The position numbers were made by a program, and so were the translations under genes. This document shows, one piece after another, positions 6,779 to 13,602 of a stretch of DNA of 14,200 nucleotides. Source of the DNA: Bog-950 sp035299425 (GTDB lineage Bacteria; Bacteroidota; Bacteroidia; Chitinophagales; LD1); the NCBI GenBank assembly GCA_035299425.1, contig DATGWP010000078.1, positions 1 to 14,200 of the forward strand, in the 5' to 3' direction. The notes below the pieces were generated by a model. The model made no database searches and had not been told where the DNA came from. It was given only the letters and a program-made list of their open reading frames with translations. The first letter of the stretch is position 1, and the number at the start of each line of letters is the position of its first letter.

Positions 6779-9700
6779 CTATTTACTAAGCCAAACCCGC
6801 ATCAGCGTAAGCAGGCGCTCTACGTCTACCGGTTTCGATATATAGTCGGTGGCGCCTGCATCAATACATTTTTGTTTATCATCTTTCATAGCCTTGGCGG
6901 TAAGCGCAATTATGGGCAGGCGTTTAAAGTCGTCCATAGCACGTATGCGGCGCATAGCTTCGTAGCCATCCATTTCCGGCATCATTATATCCATTAATAT
7001 TATGGCTACATCCTTGTTTGCTTCCAGCATTTCAAGGGCATTCAATCCATTCTCCGCTTTTACCACCTGCAGACCCCGCTCTTTCAAAATTTTAGACAAG
7101 GCAAACACATTGCGCATATCATCATCTACCAGCAATACTTTTTTCGATTGAAAAATTATTTCCCTGTCGTACAGGCTGGCTATCATATGCTGCTTGGGCT
7201 CGGGCAGGTTGCTTATGGTGCGATGCAAAAACAAGGCCGTTTCGTCCAACAGCCTTTCTTCACTTTTTACACCTTTTATAATTATGCTTTCGGCATACTT
7301 TTGCAATTCATCATTTTCTTCCTTGCTCAACTCCCGGCCCGTATAAATTATTATAGGCGGTATATCTTTTTTTATCTCGTTCAGTTTGTGTATCAGATCA
7401 AATCCGCTCATGTCGGGCAGGCCAATATCCAATACAATACAATCTATATGGTTTTCTGAGAACAGCTTGAGGGCTTCTGCACCGCTGCTGGCCTCTACAC
7501 ATTTAACGTCACCATTGCCTATCAGCGTTTTCATTGCTTTGCGCGAGTTGGCATCGTCTTCAATTATCAGCAGGTTTTTCATTTTCCTGTCAATAAAGTT
7601 TTCTATGCGGTTAAAGGCTTCTTCCAGTTGTTTCTTCTCAATGGGTTTATTCATATAAGCTACCGCCCCTTCTTTAATTGGTTTCAGACTTCTTTCCTCC
7701 GCCGAAATTATATGAACCGGTATATGCCTGGTGGCCGGTACAGATTTTAGCTCCAGCAATACCGTATGCCCGTCTATACCCGGCAGGTTAAGGTCGAGTA
7801 TAATGGCCTGTGGGTAATATTTTTTTGCCAGTGCAAGGCCGTCTTCACCTGTTGACGCACACAGGCACTTAAATCCTTTTGTGTGTGCCTGTTTTAATAG
7901 TATGCCGGCAAATTTCAGGTCATCTTCTATTATCAATACAATTTTATCATCTTCCTGTAGATTATTCCGGTCGTCTTCTATACCCGGATAATTAATAAAA
8001 TCGTTGTTAATGGCCAGGGGCCTTTTTATAGTTATGTTTGATGCTGGTGCCTGTTTAACCTGGTGTTCGGCTTGTATGCTAAGGCTTATGGGGACAATTA
8101 TGGTAAAGGTAGAGCCTTCGTTAAGTTTACTTTCCAGTTTAATTTCAGCTTTTAAAAGCCTGGCTAACTCGCGCGATATAGAAAGCCCCAGTCCGGTGCC
8201 GCCATACTTGCGCGAAGTTCCTCCGTCAGCTTGCTGAAAGGCTTCAAATATGGCTAGTTGTTTATCCTCTGGTATGCCTATACCGGTGTCGCTTACTGCT
8301 ATGGCTATTTTGTCGTTGGTATGGCGCGATATATTTACCGATATACTGCCATTGGCAGTAAACTTAATAGCATTGCTCAGCAGGTTTTTTATTATCTGGT
8401 TTAGTCGCTGTTCATCAGTTTTTATATACTGTGGAACATCAACATCGGTACTCACATTGAACCGTAATCCTTTGCGCTCTGCCTGGTGCTTAAAATTTCT
8501 GCTTATCTCATCACTTAAGTACTGCAAAGATACCTCCTCTACATGCAGGGTCATTTTGCCGGCCTCTATTTTTGATAAATCCAACACCTCATTTATCAGC
8601 AACAGCAAATCGTGGCCGCTACGATAAATTATATCTGCGCTTTCTACCTGTTCTTCTGTCAGGTTTTTGCGTTTGTTTTCCGATAGGTCTTTAGATAATA
8701 TAAGCAGGCTGTTAAGAGGTGTGCGCAACTCGTGACTCATGTTGGCCAAAAACTCAGATTTATAACGGCTGCTTGCTTCCAGTTGCCTGGTCTTCATTTC
8801 TATATCGTGACGGGCTGCTTCTACTTCCCTGTTTTTCATTTCAAGGGCCTGTGTTTGTTCTTCGAGCTCTTCGTTGGTTATCTGTAGTTCTTCCTGCTGT
8901 TGCTTTAGATTTTGTGCCTGCTCCTCCAGTTCTTCATTTATCTGTCGCAATTCTTCCTGCTGGCTTTGCAGCTCCTCGCTTTGTACCTGAGTTTCTTCAA
9001 GCAGTTCTTTCAGTTTACTGCGCGATTGAGATGAGTTTACTGCAATGCCAATATTTTCGGCTACCAAACCCAGCAGGCGCATATCCTCCTCACTAAATTC
9101 TTTTTGCCCGCCCACTTCAATTACACCTTTTACTTTGTTACCGTACAAAAAGGGGTATACTATTATGTTTTTAACCAGGCTATTGCCCAAACCCGAATTC
9201 ACCTTTATATAATCCGCAGGTATTTGCCTTAGCACCTTCGGTTTTTTCTCCATTGCAGCTTGCCCCACCATACCCTCACCGGGCCGTATAATATTTTTTA
9301 TAGCGGGTTGTGTGTGGTCAAAAGCGTAACCTGCTATCAGTTGCAGGTCATCGTCTTCGTTACTTATATATATGGCACCAATTTGGGCATTCATGTAAAT
9401 GCACAGTTGATTTATTACATCCTGGGCCAGGTTTACGGCTTCTTTTTCGCCCCTTAGCTGGTCGTTTATTTCGGCAGTGCCGGTCAGCAACCAGTTTTTA
9501 CTTTCTGTTTCTATTTCGGCCTTTCTCAGCGCCCTAAGGTTAGCGGTTATTATAAGGTATACTACAATGAGTACACCCACAATTATCAATAGCAGCACAC
9601 CAAATATAATGTTGAAATTACGGGCATCCGCCTCGCTGGCAAGTTTTCTCTCTGCAAGTAATTTCTTCTCTAAATCTGTTGAGCGCGATATTATCTGCTT

Positions 9701-10156
9701 TATACCATCCTGTATTCTTTTGCCTTCTCCGCTGGTAACCAGCAGTGTTGCTTTTTCAGCACTCTCTTTTCTTACATCTATTACGTTTTCTAAATGTGCC
9801 AGTCTTCTCTCTAAATTTTTTTCAAGTTCAGTCAGGTTTTTTTGCTGCGCTGTGTTATCTCCGGTTAATAAGCGTAGCTGGTTCAGGTGTTGAAAAAGGT
9901 TTATCTTATTGTTGGCAAAGGTTTCCAGGTATTTGTCATCACCTGTAATAACATAGCCACGCGCGCTGCTTTCAAGGTCTATATTATAATTCAGTATCTC
10001 ACCAAACTCAAACAACACCTGGTGGGTATGTTCTACCCAGTCATTAGACGCAACAAATTTTTCATTATTCTTATAGGCAAACACACCTACAGCTGTCAAT
10101 ATAACAGTGCAGATTATAAATCCGGTTAATATTTTCTGGCCAAGTGATAATTTCAT
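6779..10156 (-). CDS. Hybrid sensor histidine kinase CHASE3-GAF-HisKA-HATPase-REC-REC-REC
   Basis: A 1125-residue inner-membrane kinase. TM1 (~8-28) and TM2 (~184-206) flank an extracytoplasmic helical CHASE3-like sensor (~36-174, with SARGYVITGDDKYL). A GAF domain (~235-377) follows. Next is a long coiled coil (~380-460) of Glu-Glu-Leu heptads containing a 21-residue-spaced internal duplication. HisKA has H475 (NMSHELRTPLN). HATPase_c has N595 (NLLSNAIKFT), DTGIGIP (623-629) and GGTGLGLSIS (652-661). Three receivers follow: REC1 (D745/D746, D788, K837), REC2 (D867/D868, D910, T939, K961 followed by Gly) and REC3 (D1011-D1013, D1056, K1108-Pro). All phosphorylation sites are intact. By family knowledge it autophosphorylates on His and passes phosphate to its receivers. 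No HPt domain is visible, so the exit route is unknown. It lies 46 bases after cheB, which links it to the CheR/CheB pair. Confidence 0.95.
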   Translation of the reverse strand: MKLSLGQKILTGFIICTVILTAVGVFAYKNNEKFVASNDWVEHTHQVLFEFGEILNYNIDLESSARGYVITGDDKYLETFANNKINLFQHLNQLRLLTGDNTAQQKNLTELEKNLERRLAHLENVIDVRKESAEKATLLVTSGEGKRIQDGIKQIISRSTDLEKKLLAERKLASEADARNFNIIFGVLLLIIVGVLIVVYLIITANLRALRKAEIETESKNWLLTGTAEINDQLRGEKEAVNLAQDVINQLCIYMNAQIGAIYISNEDDDLQLIAGYAFDHTQPAIKNIIRPGEGMVGQAAMEKKPKVLRQIPADYIKVNSGLGNSLVKNIIVYPFLYGNKVKGVIEVGGQKEFSEEDMRLLGLVAENIGIAVNSSQSRSKLKELLEETQVQSEELQSQQEELRQINEELEEQAQNLKQQQEELQITNEELEEQTQALEMKNREVEAARHDIEMKTRQLEASSRYKSEFLANMSHELRTPLNSLLILSKDLSENKRKNLTEEQVESADIIYRSGHDLLLLINEVLDLSKIEAGKMTLHVEEVSLQYLSDEISRNFKHQAERKGLRFNVSTDVDVPQYIKTDEQRLNQIIKNLLSNAIKFTANGSISVNISRHTNDKIAIAVSDTGIGIPEDKQLAIFEAFQQADGGTSRKYGGTGLGLSISRELARLLKAEIKLESKLNEGSTFTIIVPISLSIQAEHQVKQAPASNITIKRPLAINNDFINYPGIEDDRNNLQEDDKIVLIIEDDLKFAGILLKQAHTKGFKCLCASTGEDGLALAKKYYPQAIILDLNLPGIDGHTVLLELKSVPATRHIPVHIISAEERSLKPIKEGAVAYMNKPIEKKQLEEAFNRIENFIDRKMKNLLIIEDDANSRKAMKTLIGNGDVKCVEASSGAEALKLFSENHIDCIVLDIGLPDMSGFDLIHKLNEIKKDIPPIIIYTGRELSKEENDELQKYAESIIIKGVKSEERLLDETALFLHRTISNLPEPKQHMIASLYDREIIFQSKKVLLVDDDMRNVFALSKILKERGLQVVKAENGLNALEMLEANKDVAIILMDIMMPEMDGYEAMRRIRAMDDFKRLPIIALTAKAMKDDKQKCIDAGATDYISKPVDVERLLTLMRVWLSK
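8840..8962 (-). repeat. Internal duplication in the coiled-coil linker of the hybrid kinase
   Basis: This stretch encodes residues 399-439 of the kinase. QQEELRQINEELEEQAQNLK (399-418) is followed, 21 residues on (three heptads), by QQEELQITNEELEEQTQALE (420-439), a near-identical copy. The pairs at 387, 394, 401, 408, 422 and 429 are all Glu-Glu in a strict seven-residue register, with Gln-Asn at 415 and Gln-Ala at 436. The pattern fits a parallel dimeric coiled coil connecting GAF to HisKA. Confidence 0.75.
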
Positions 10157-10202
10157 TGTATCGCTTTATTTTTTTACAGAACGGGGGCGAACATTAACAA
10201 AG

Positions 10203-10766
10203 TCAAAGTTGGATAATTTTTATTAATAAGTTGGCTATATCCTTTACCGGCACTATGTAATCTGCTTGGGTTGCGGCTATAGCTGCTGCAGGCATATAGG
10301 ACGAATCGGCTGTGGCAGGATCCTGAACTATCGCCAGCCCACCCATCTCCTTTATTTTTTTTAAACCTTTAGCACCATCGTGGTTGGCGCCGGTAAGCAC
10401 TATACCTACCAGTTGCTTTTTATAGGCCAGCGCTGCCGACTCAAACAACACATCAATAGATGGCCTGGCAAAATTTACCTTTTCATCTACACTCAGCGAT
10501 AGTGTTCTGTCGGTTTCTACCAGCAAGTGGTAATTGGGTGGCGCCACATAAATATTGCCGGGAGTTATCTGCTCTTTTTCATCTGCTTCTTTTACATGCA
10601 GGGCACACATCTCATCCATTACTCCTACCCAATAGTTATCTGCATTTGCCCCTACATGTTGCACCACTATTACGGGCAGAGAAAACCCCGCAGGCAATAA
10701 GGGTAGTATTGCCTTTAGCGCTGCCATACCACCTGATGATGTTCCTATTACCGCTGCTTTATACAT
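10203..10766 (-). CDS. cheB: CheB-type protein-glutamate methylesterase without receiver domain
   Basis: The 187-residue protein is only the CheB catalytic domain. The serine-hydrolase triad is visible: S10 in IGTSSGG, H37 in VVQHVGA and D130 in VLTGANHDGAKG. NIYVAPPNYH (71-80) and the QDPATADSSYMP segment are also typical. CheB enzymes hydrolyse glutamyl methyl esters, and deamidate Gln, on chemoreceptor helices. Classical CheB carries an N-terminal receiver that inhibits the enzyme until phosphorylated; here the protein starts directly at the catalytic fold, so that control is absent or supplied in trans. The ATG lies 2 bases after the cheR stop codon, which implies translational coupling. 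The stop is 46 bases before the hybrid kinase. No chemoreceptor, cheA or cheW gene is in the window, so the substrate is unknown. Confidence 0.93.
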   Translation of the reverse strand: MYKAAVIGTSSGGMAALKAILPLLPAGFSLPVIVVQHVGANADNYWVGVMDEMCALHVKEADEKEQITPGNIYVAPPNYHLLVETDRTLSLSVDEKVNFARPSIDVLFESAALAYKKQLVGIVLTGANHDGAKGLKKIKEMGGLAIVQDPATADSSYMPAAAIAATQADYIVPVKDIANLLIKIIQL

Positions 10767-10768
10767 AC

Positions 10769-11602
10769 CTATACCGGGGTATATTTTTTTCTAAAAATCC
10801 TGTGTTTTTTATCTACCTCGTTATATGAGGCAGCAAAGTCGCTAAACTGTATACTCTCTTTTGCTCCCAGACATAAAAAACCACCTCCAATTATACTATT
10901 GTAAAAAAGGTTCTGTACCTTATTTTGTAAATCGCGGTTGAAGTAAATAAGTACATTGCGGCAAAGCAGCAGGTGTACTTCGGCAAATACACTATCGGTA
11001 ACCAGGTTATGGTTGGCCCATACAATATTCTTTTTAAGCGATTGATCGAGTATAGTCATGTCGTGGCTCGAGGTGTAATAACTTGAAAAAGGCTCTTTTC
11101 CTCCGGAACGCTGGTAATTAAGTGTATACTCTTTTAATGAGTTATTCGGGAAAATACCTTCACGGGCATGGTTAAGTGCCCGCTGGTTAAAATCGGTGGC
11201 ATAAATTGTGGCGCGGTCATATAGTCCTTCCTCTTTAAGCAGTATGGCCATAGAGTATACCTCTTCGCCGGTGGCACAGCCTGCATGCCATATTTTTATA
11301 AATGAGTATGTTTTGAGTATAGGAACTACTTTTTCGCGCACCATTTTATAAAACTCAGGGTCGCGAAACATTTCTGTTACTGTAATGGATAAATCGGACA
11401 GAAGCAGGCCGGCAAAGTTTTCATCATGTAGCACTTTCTGCTGAACTTCGGATATGCTTTGAATGCCCGAAAGTATCATCCGGTTATTAATGCGCCTGTT
11501 TATGTGTGCGCTTGAGTATTGACGGAAATCGTAACCATATTTTTGAAAAATAGCTTCCAGTAGAAGTGACAGTTCTATATCGTTGGTGTTTCCTGGTATC
11601 AT
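10769..11602 (-). CDS. cheR: CheR-type protein-glutamate O-methyltransferase
   Basis: The protein has about 277 residues and matches CheR across its length. An N-terminal helical domain (FQKYGYDFRQYSSAHINRRI) is followed by SVTEMFRDP-like residues (TVTEMFRDPEFY), the SAM-binding motif IWHAGCATGEEVYSMA, the acidic ATDFNQRAL strand and the catalytic-core motif LLCRNVLIYFN. CheR transfers methyl groups from S-adenosylmethionine to glutamates on receptor signalling helices. ATG at 11602 is chosen; an in-frame TTG at 11632 would add ten residues (VSDAIFKRP) and has no better support. The stop overlaps nothing but sits 2 bases before cheB. It is the first gene of the probable cheR-cheB-kinase unit. 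No tetratricopeptide extension or receptor-tethering domain is present. Confidence 0.93.
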   Translation of the reverse strand: MIPGNTNDIELSLLLEAIFQKYGYDFRQYSSAHINRRINNRMILSGIQSISEVQQKVLHDENFAGLLLSDLSITVTEMFRDPEFYKMVREKVVPILKTYSFIKIWHAGCATGEEVYSMAILLKEEGLYDRATIYATDFNQRALNHAREGIFPNNSLKEYTLNYQRSGGKEPFSSYYTSSHDMTILDQSLKKNIVWANHNLVTDSVFAEVHLLLCRNVLIYFNRDLQNKVQNLFYNSIIGGGFLCLGAKESIQFSDFAASYNEVDKKHRIFRKKYTPV

Positions 11603-11706
11603 TGGGCGCTTAAATATAGCATCTGAAACCAAATATTCCTTAAATCAAATAATATTATCTATTAATTAATATGTTAAAAGAAATGGGCGAAGTAAAGTGG
11701 GGGATT

Positions 11707-12966
11707 TTATTCCACAGTTACACCAACCGGTGATTTGGCCGAACCCTTAAACCAAAAGAAAAATACTACCCATGCCAACAAAGTAATAAGTGCAGCAACC
11801 ACCATAGGCAGCCTCACATCTATATTTAAAAGAAAACCCGCAATAAGCGGAGGTACTGTAAAGGCCAGTGATTGCAGCGATTGTTGAATGCCTAAAATTT
11901 CGCCCTGGTTTTCTTTAGATGCCAGCGATGAAACTATACTGGTTTGGTTAGGTTGTGTTAAGCCCTGAAAAATGGCTATAAAGGGGTTAACCAGGTAAAG
12001 CATGTATGGCTGATTGGGTATAAGTACTACAATTATGGCTATGGCTAAGCCAATAATGGATAACCGCAGTATTTGAGGTGGTGAAAACCGTTTGACAACT
12101 AACCGGTTTATACCGCCCTGGGTTATTACTACCCAAATACCAATATATCCGAAAACTATCCCAAGCTCTTTTGGAGAAAAATGAAATTTATCCAGCAGGT
12201 ATACCTGGTTAAACTGCATAAAAAAACTCCAGCCAAAGGCCTGCAGAAATATGGTGAGCAATATCACCCGCATGTTAACCAGCTTTATTGCCTTTTGCAG
12301 GTTATGTATGCCGGCCATAAGTGTTGGCTCTTTAGTAGCTACCGGTGTAAATGTTTCGGGAAACTGAAGGTAAACATAAACCATGTTTATAATGGTAAAG
12401 GCAGCCGTAAACCACAACGGGGTAGAGGCATCGAACCAGCTTACAATATCAGCGCTTACCAATAGCCCGCCCAGCATAGGCCCCAGTATAAATCCTAACC
12501 CAAAGGCCATTCCTATGATGCCAAAGTTCTTCGCTTTCTCTTCGGGTTTGCTTATGTCGGCCAGCGCAGCCAGCACTATAGATATGTTACCGCCCATAAA
12601 ACCCGGTAGTGCCCTGGCGAAAAACAATAGCCACACTATTTTGTAATGAACGGCCAATGCAAAAAGCACATAGCCCACAAAAGTACCTATTAGCGAAATC
12701 TGTAAGATACGTTTGCGGCCAAACCGGTCGGCTAGAGTACCAAGTATGGGTGCCCCGAAAAACTGAAAAAAAGGAAAAGTTGCGGTCAGAAAACCATACA
12801 TGATATTCCGTACCTCGTGCGAAGTATCGGGCGAGAGTATACTATGTGCAGGGTTTAGAAACAGCTGAGGGGTGATAGGTATAATTATGCCTATACCTAT
12901 CATATCTATAAGCACAGTAATAAAAATGGCCATTATGGGGCTGATAGGCTTCTTTTTCTCCTCCAC
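11707..12966 (-). CDS. MFS transporter of the tetracycline-efflux (TetA/DHA1) type
   Basis: The 419-residue integral membrane protein has about twelve hydrophobic segments in two halves. TM1 contains D21 in LIDMIGIGIIIPI, as in DHA1 drug/proton antiporters. The loop between TM2 and TM3 carries MFS motif A, GTLADRFGRKR (76-86). The R118-ALPGFMGGNIS helix and the Gly/Pro-rich motif C (GLGFILGPMLGG, 156-167) mark an exporter. Such proteins exchange protons for drugs or metabolites. The exact substrate is not predictable, and the sequence alone does not show tetracycline resistance. The start is GTG at 12966; ATG at 12933 is possible but would remove the charged N-terminal EEKKK before TM1. About 104 bases separate it from cheR, with no terminator seen, so co-transcription is possible but less certain than within the cheR-cheB-kinase block. 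Confidence 0.9.
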   Translation of the reverse strand: MEEKKKPISPIMAIFITVLIDMIGIGIIIPITPQLFLNPAHSILSPDTSHEVRNIMYGFLTATFPFFQFFGAPILGTLADRFGRKRILQISLIGTFVGYVLFALAVHYKIVWLLFFARALPGFMGGNISIVLAALADISKPEEKAKNFGIIGMAFGLGFILGPMLGGLLVSADIVSWFDASTPLWFTAAFTIINMVYVYLQFPETFTPVATKEPTLMAGIHNLQKAIKLVNMRVILLTIFLQAFGWSFFMQFNQVYLLDKFHFSPKELGIVFGYIGIWVVITQGGINRLVVKRFSPPQILRLSIIGLAIAIIVVLIPNQPYMLYLVNPFIAIFQGLTQPNQTSIVSSLASKENQGEILGIQQSLQSLAFTVPPLIAGFLLNIDVRLPMVVAALITLLAWVVFFFWFKGSAKSPVGVTVE

Positions 12967-12999
12967 GGCTCTAATAAAGCACCTTAACCGGAATTAATG

Positions 13000-13032
13000 C
13001 AAATATGCCAATAGAAAAATGTAATTAATCAA
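13000..13032 (-). promoter_or_regulatory. Possible promoter of the MFS gene
   Basis: On the - strand CATATTTG (13000-13007) matches the Bacteroidota -7 consensus TAnnTTTG except at its first base. A TTG at 13030-13032 lies 22 bases upstream, within the usual range for the -33 element. Transcription would begin near 12993, leaving a leader of roughly 27 bases. One consensus mismatch in AT-rich DNA makes this a weak call. Confidence 0.3.
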
Positions 13033-13053
13033 CTGCGTGCCGGCTGTTTAAAT

Positions 13054-13083
13054 CCTTCCCTTTTAGGAAGAATTTAGGAAGGG
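13054..13083 (-). repeat. Short tandem repeat and alternative hairpins after the lipoprotein gene
   Basis: TTTAGGAAG occurs at 13062-13070 and again at 13073-13081 (11-base period). CCTTCC at 13054-13059 can pair with GGAAGG at 13077-13082, or CTTCC at 13055-13059 can pair with GGAAG at 13066-13070. The element begins directly at the stop of the lipoprotein gene and precedes the MFS promoter region. On the - strand it is followed by ATTTAAA rather than a proper T tract, so it is at best a weak terminator. Confidence 0.35.
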
Positions 13084-13602
13084 TTACTCTATCCTGAAAT
13101 CGCCATGCCCCTTATAGTAAAGCGAGTCTTTAGAGTTGTAGAACCCGTAGTATATGCGGTAGTTCTCGTTTTTATGAAAAGCCGTGTTGCTCCGGAAATC
13201 ATAAGCGGTTACAATGGGCCCGCCGGTCAGTTTTTTTACTGTATAGTACAGTATCTGCATTTCGGTATTTACACAGGCCAGCCGCATCATGCATTGGCGC
13301 TCGGTATTAAGCCCCATAATAAATACCCCTTCGCTGGGGTTGGGGCAAGGGGCAGACACCTGTATATATCCGGCAAGGCTATCGGTTACTATTACGCTAT
13401 CCTTAAAGTTGATAAAATTATACTCTACGGTGGTCCAGGCGGCATCATAGCCCCAGTCGGTAGTATCTACCTCGCTTATATACATGCAGGAGTTATCGGC
13501 TACCGTAATTTTCGAAAAATTATAAGGGGAGACAGTGCTTTTTTTACACCCTGCCTGTAGCATCACAGCCGCTAAAAAAGCAATGAACAAAATGTTCCTC
13601 AT
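13084..13602 (-). CDS. Small SpII lipoprotein of unknown function, coupled to porQ
   Basis: The 172-residue protein has an N-terminal lipoprotein signal (MRNILFIAFLAAVMLQAGC; lipobox LQAGC with lipidated C19, followed by Lys-Lys). The mature part is predominantly beta-like with four further cysteines (C39, C86, C104, C110), a PCPNPSEGVF segment near residue 85, and the ending YYKGHGDFRIE. I do not recognise a named family. The PNPS segment recalls the start of a T9SS sorting domain, but it sits mid-protein and is followed by too different a sequence to call one. The ATG at 13602 shares its A with the TGA stop of porQ (TGATG), so the two genes are almost certainly co-transcribed and translationally coupled. 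A GTG one codon earlier is possible. The mature protein should sit in the inner or outer membrane, facing the periplasm or the surface. Confidence 0.75.
   Translation of the reverse strand: MRNILFIAFLAAVMLQAGCKKSTVSPYNFSKITVADNSCMYISEVDTTDWGYDAAWTTVEYNFINFKDSVIVTDSLAGYIQVSAPCPNPSEGVFIMGLNTERQCMMRLACVNTEMQILYYTVKKLTGGPIVTAYDFRSNTAFHKNENYRIYYGFYNSKDSLYYKGHGDFRIE

Noticed and set aside
6376..6845. + strand open frames of 137 and 80 codons over the receiver domain of the REC-kinase
   Set aside because: They read antisense through conserved receiver motifs and give aromatic-rich, low-plausibility sequences, one running through the T8A8 tract.
6566..6983. An 18-bp identical string at 6566-6583 and 6966-6983, suggesting a recent receiver duplication
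   Set aside because: Both copies encode the highly conserved receiver motif around MPEMDG with the preferred codons of this genome. The flanking sequence differs, so chance plus shared constraint explains it.
8250..9096. + strand open frames of 125 codons opposite the hybrid kinase core
   Set aside because: They are antisense to the HATPase, HisKA and coiled-coil regions; their hydrophobic look comes from reading the complement of Glu/Gln/Lys codons.
11661..11670. ATTAATTAAT palindrome between the MFS gene and cheR as an operator
   Set aside because: A 10-bp AT-only palindrome is easily expected by chance in this AT-rich spacer, and no flanking half-sites extend it.
11707..12966. Calling the MFS gene a tetracycline-resistance determinant
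   Set aside because: The motifs support an exporter of the TetA-like DHA1 group, but chromosomal relatives move many substrates and nothing mobile surrounds the gene.
13340..13354. PCPNPSEG in the small lipoprotein as a T9SS sorting domain
   Set aside because: The motif is mid-protein, and the following residues lack the usual GIY..V final strands. A lipidated N-terminus also does not need this signal.
13105..13560. + strand open frame of 151 codons opposite the small lipoprotein
   Set aside because: The - strand frame has a perfect lipobox and a start coupled to porQ, so the antisense frame is not a credible gene, although the lipoprotein itself is of unknown family.
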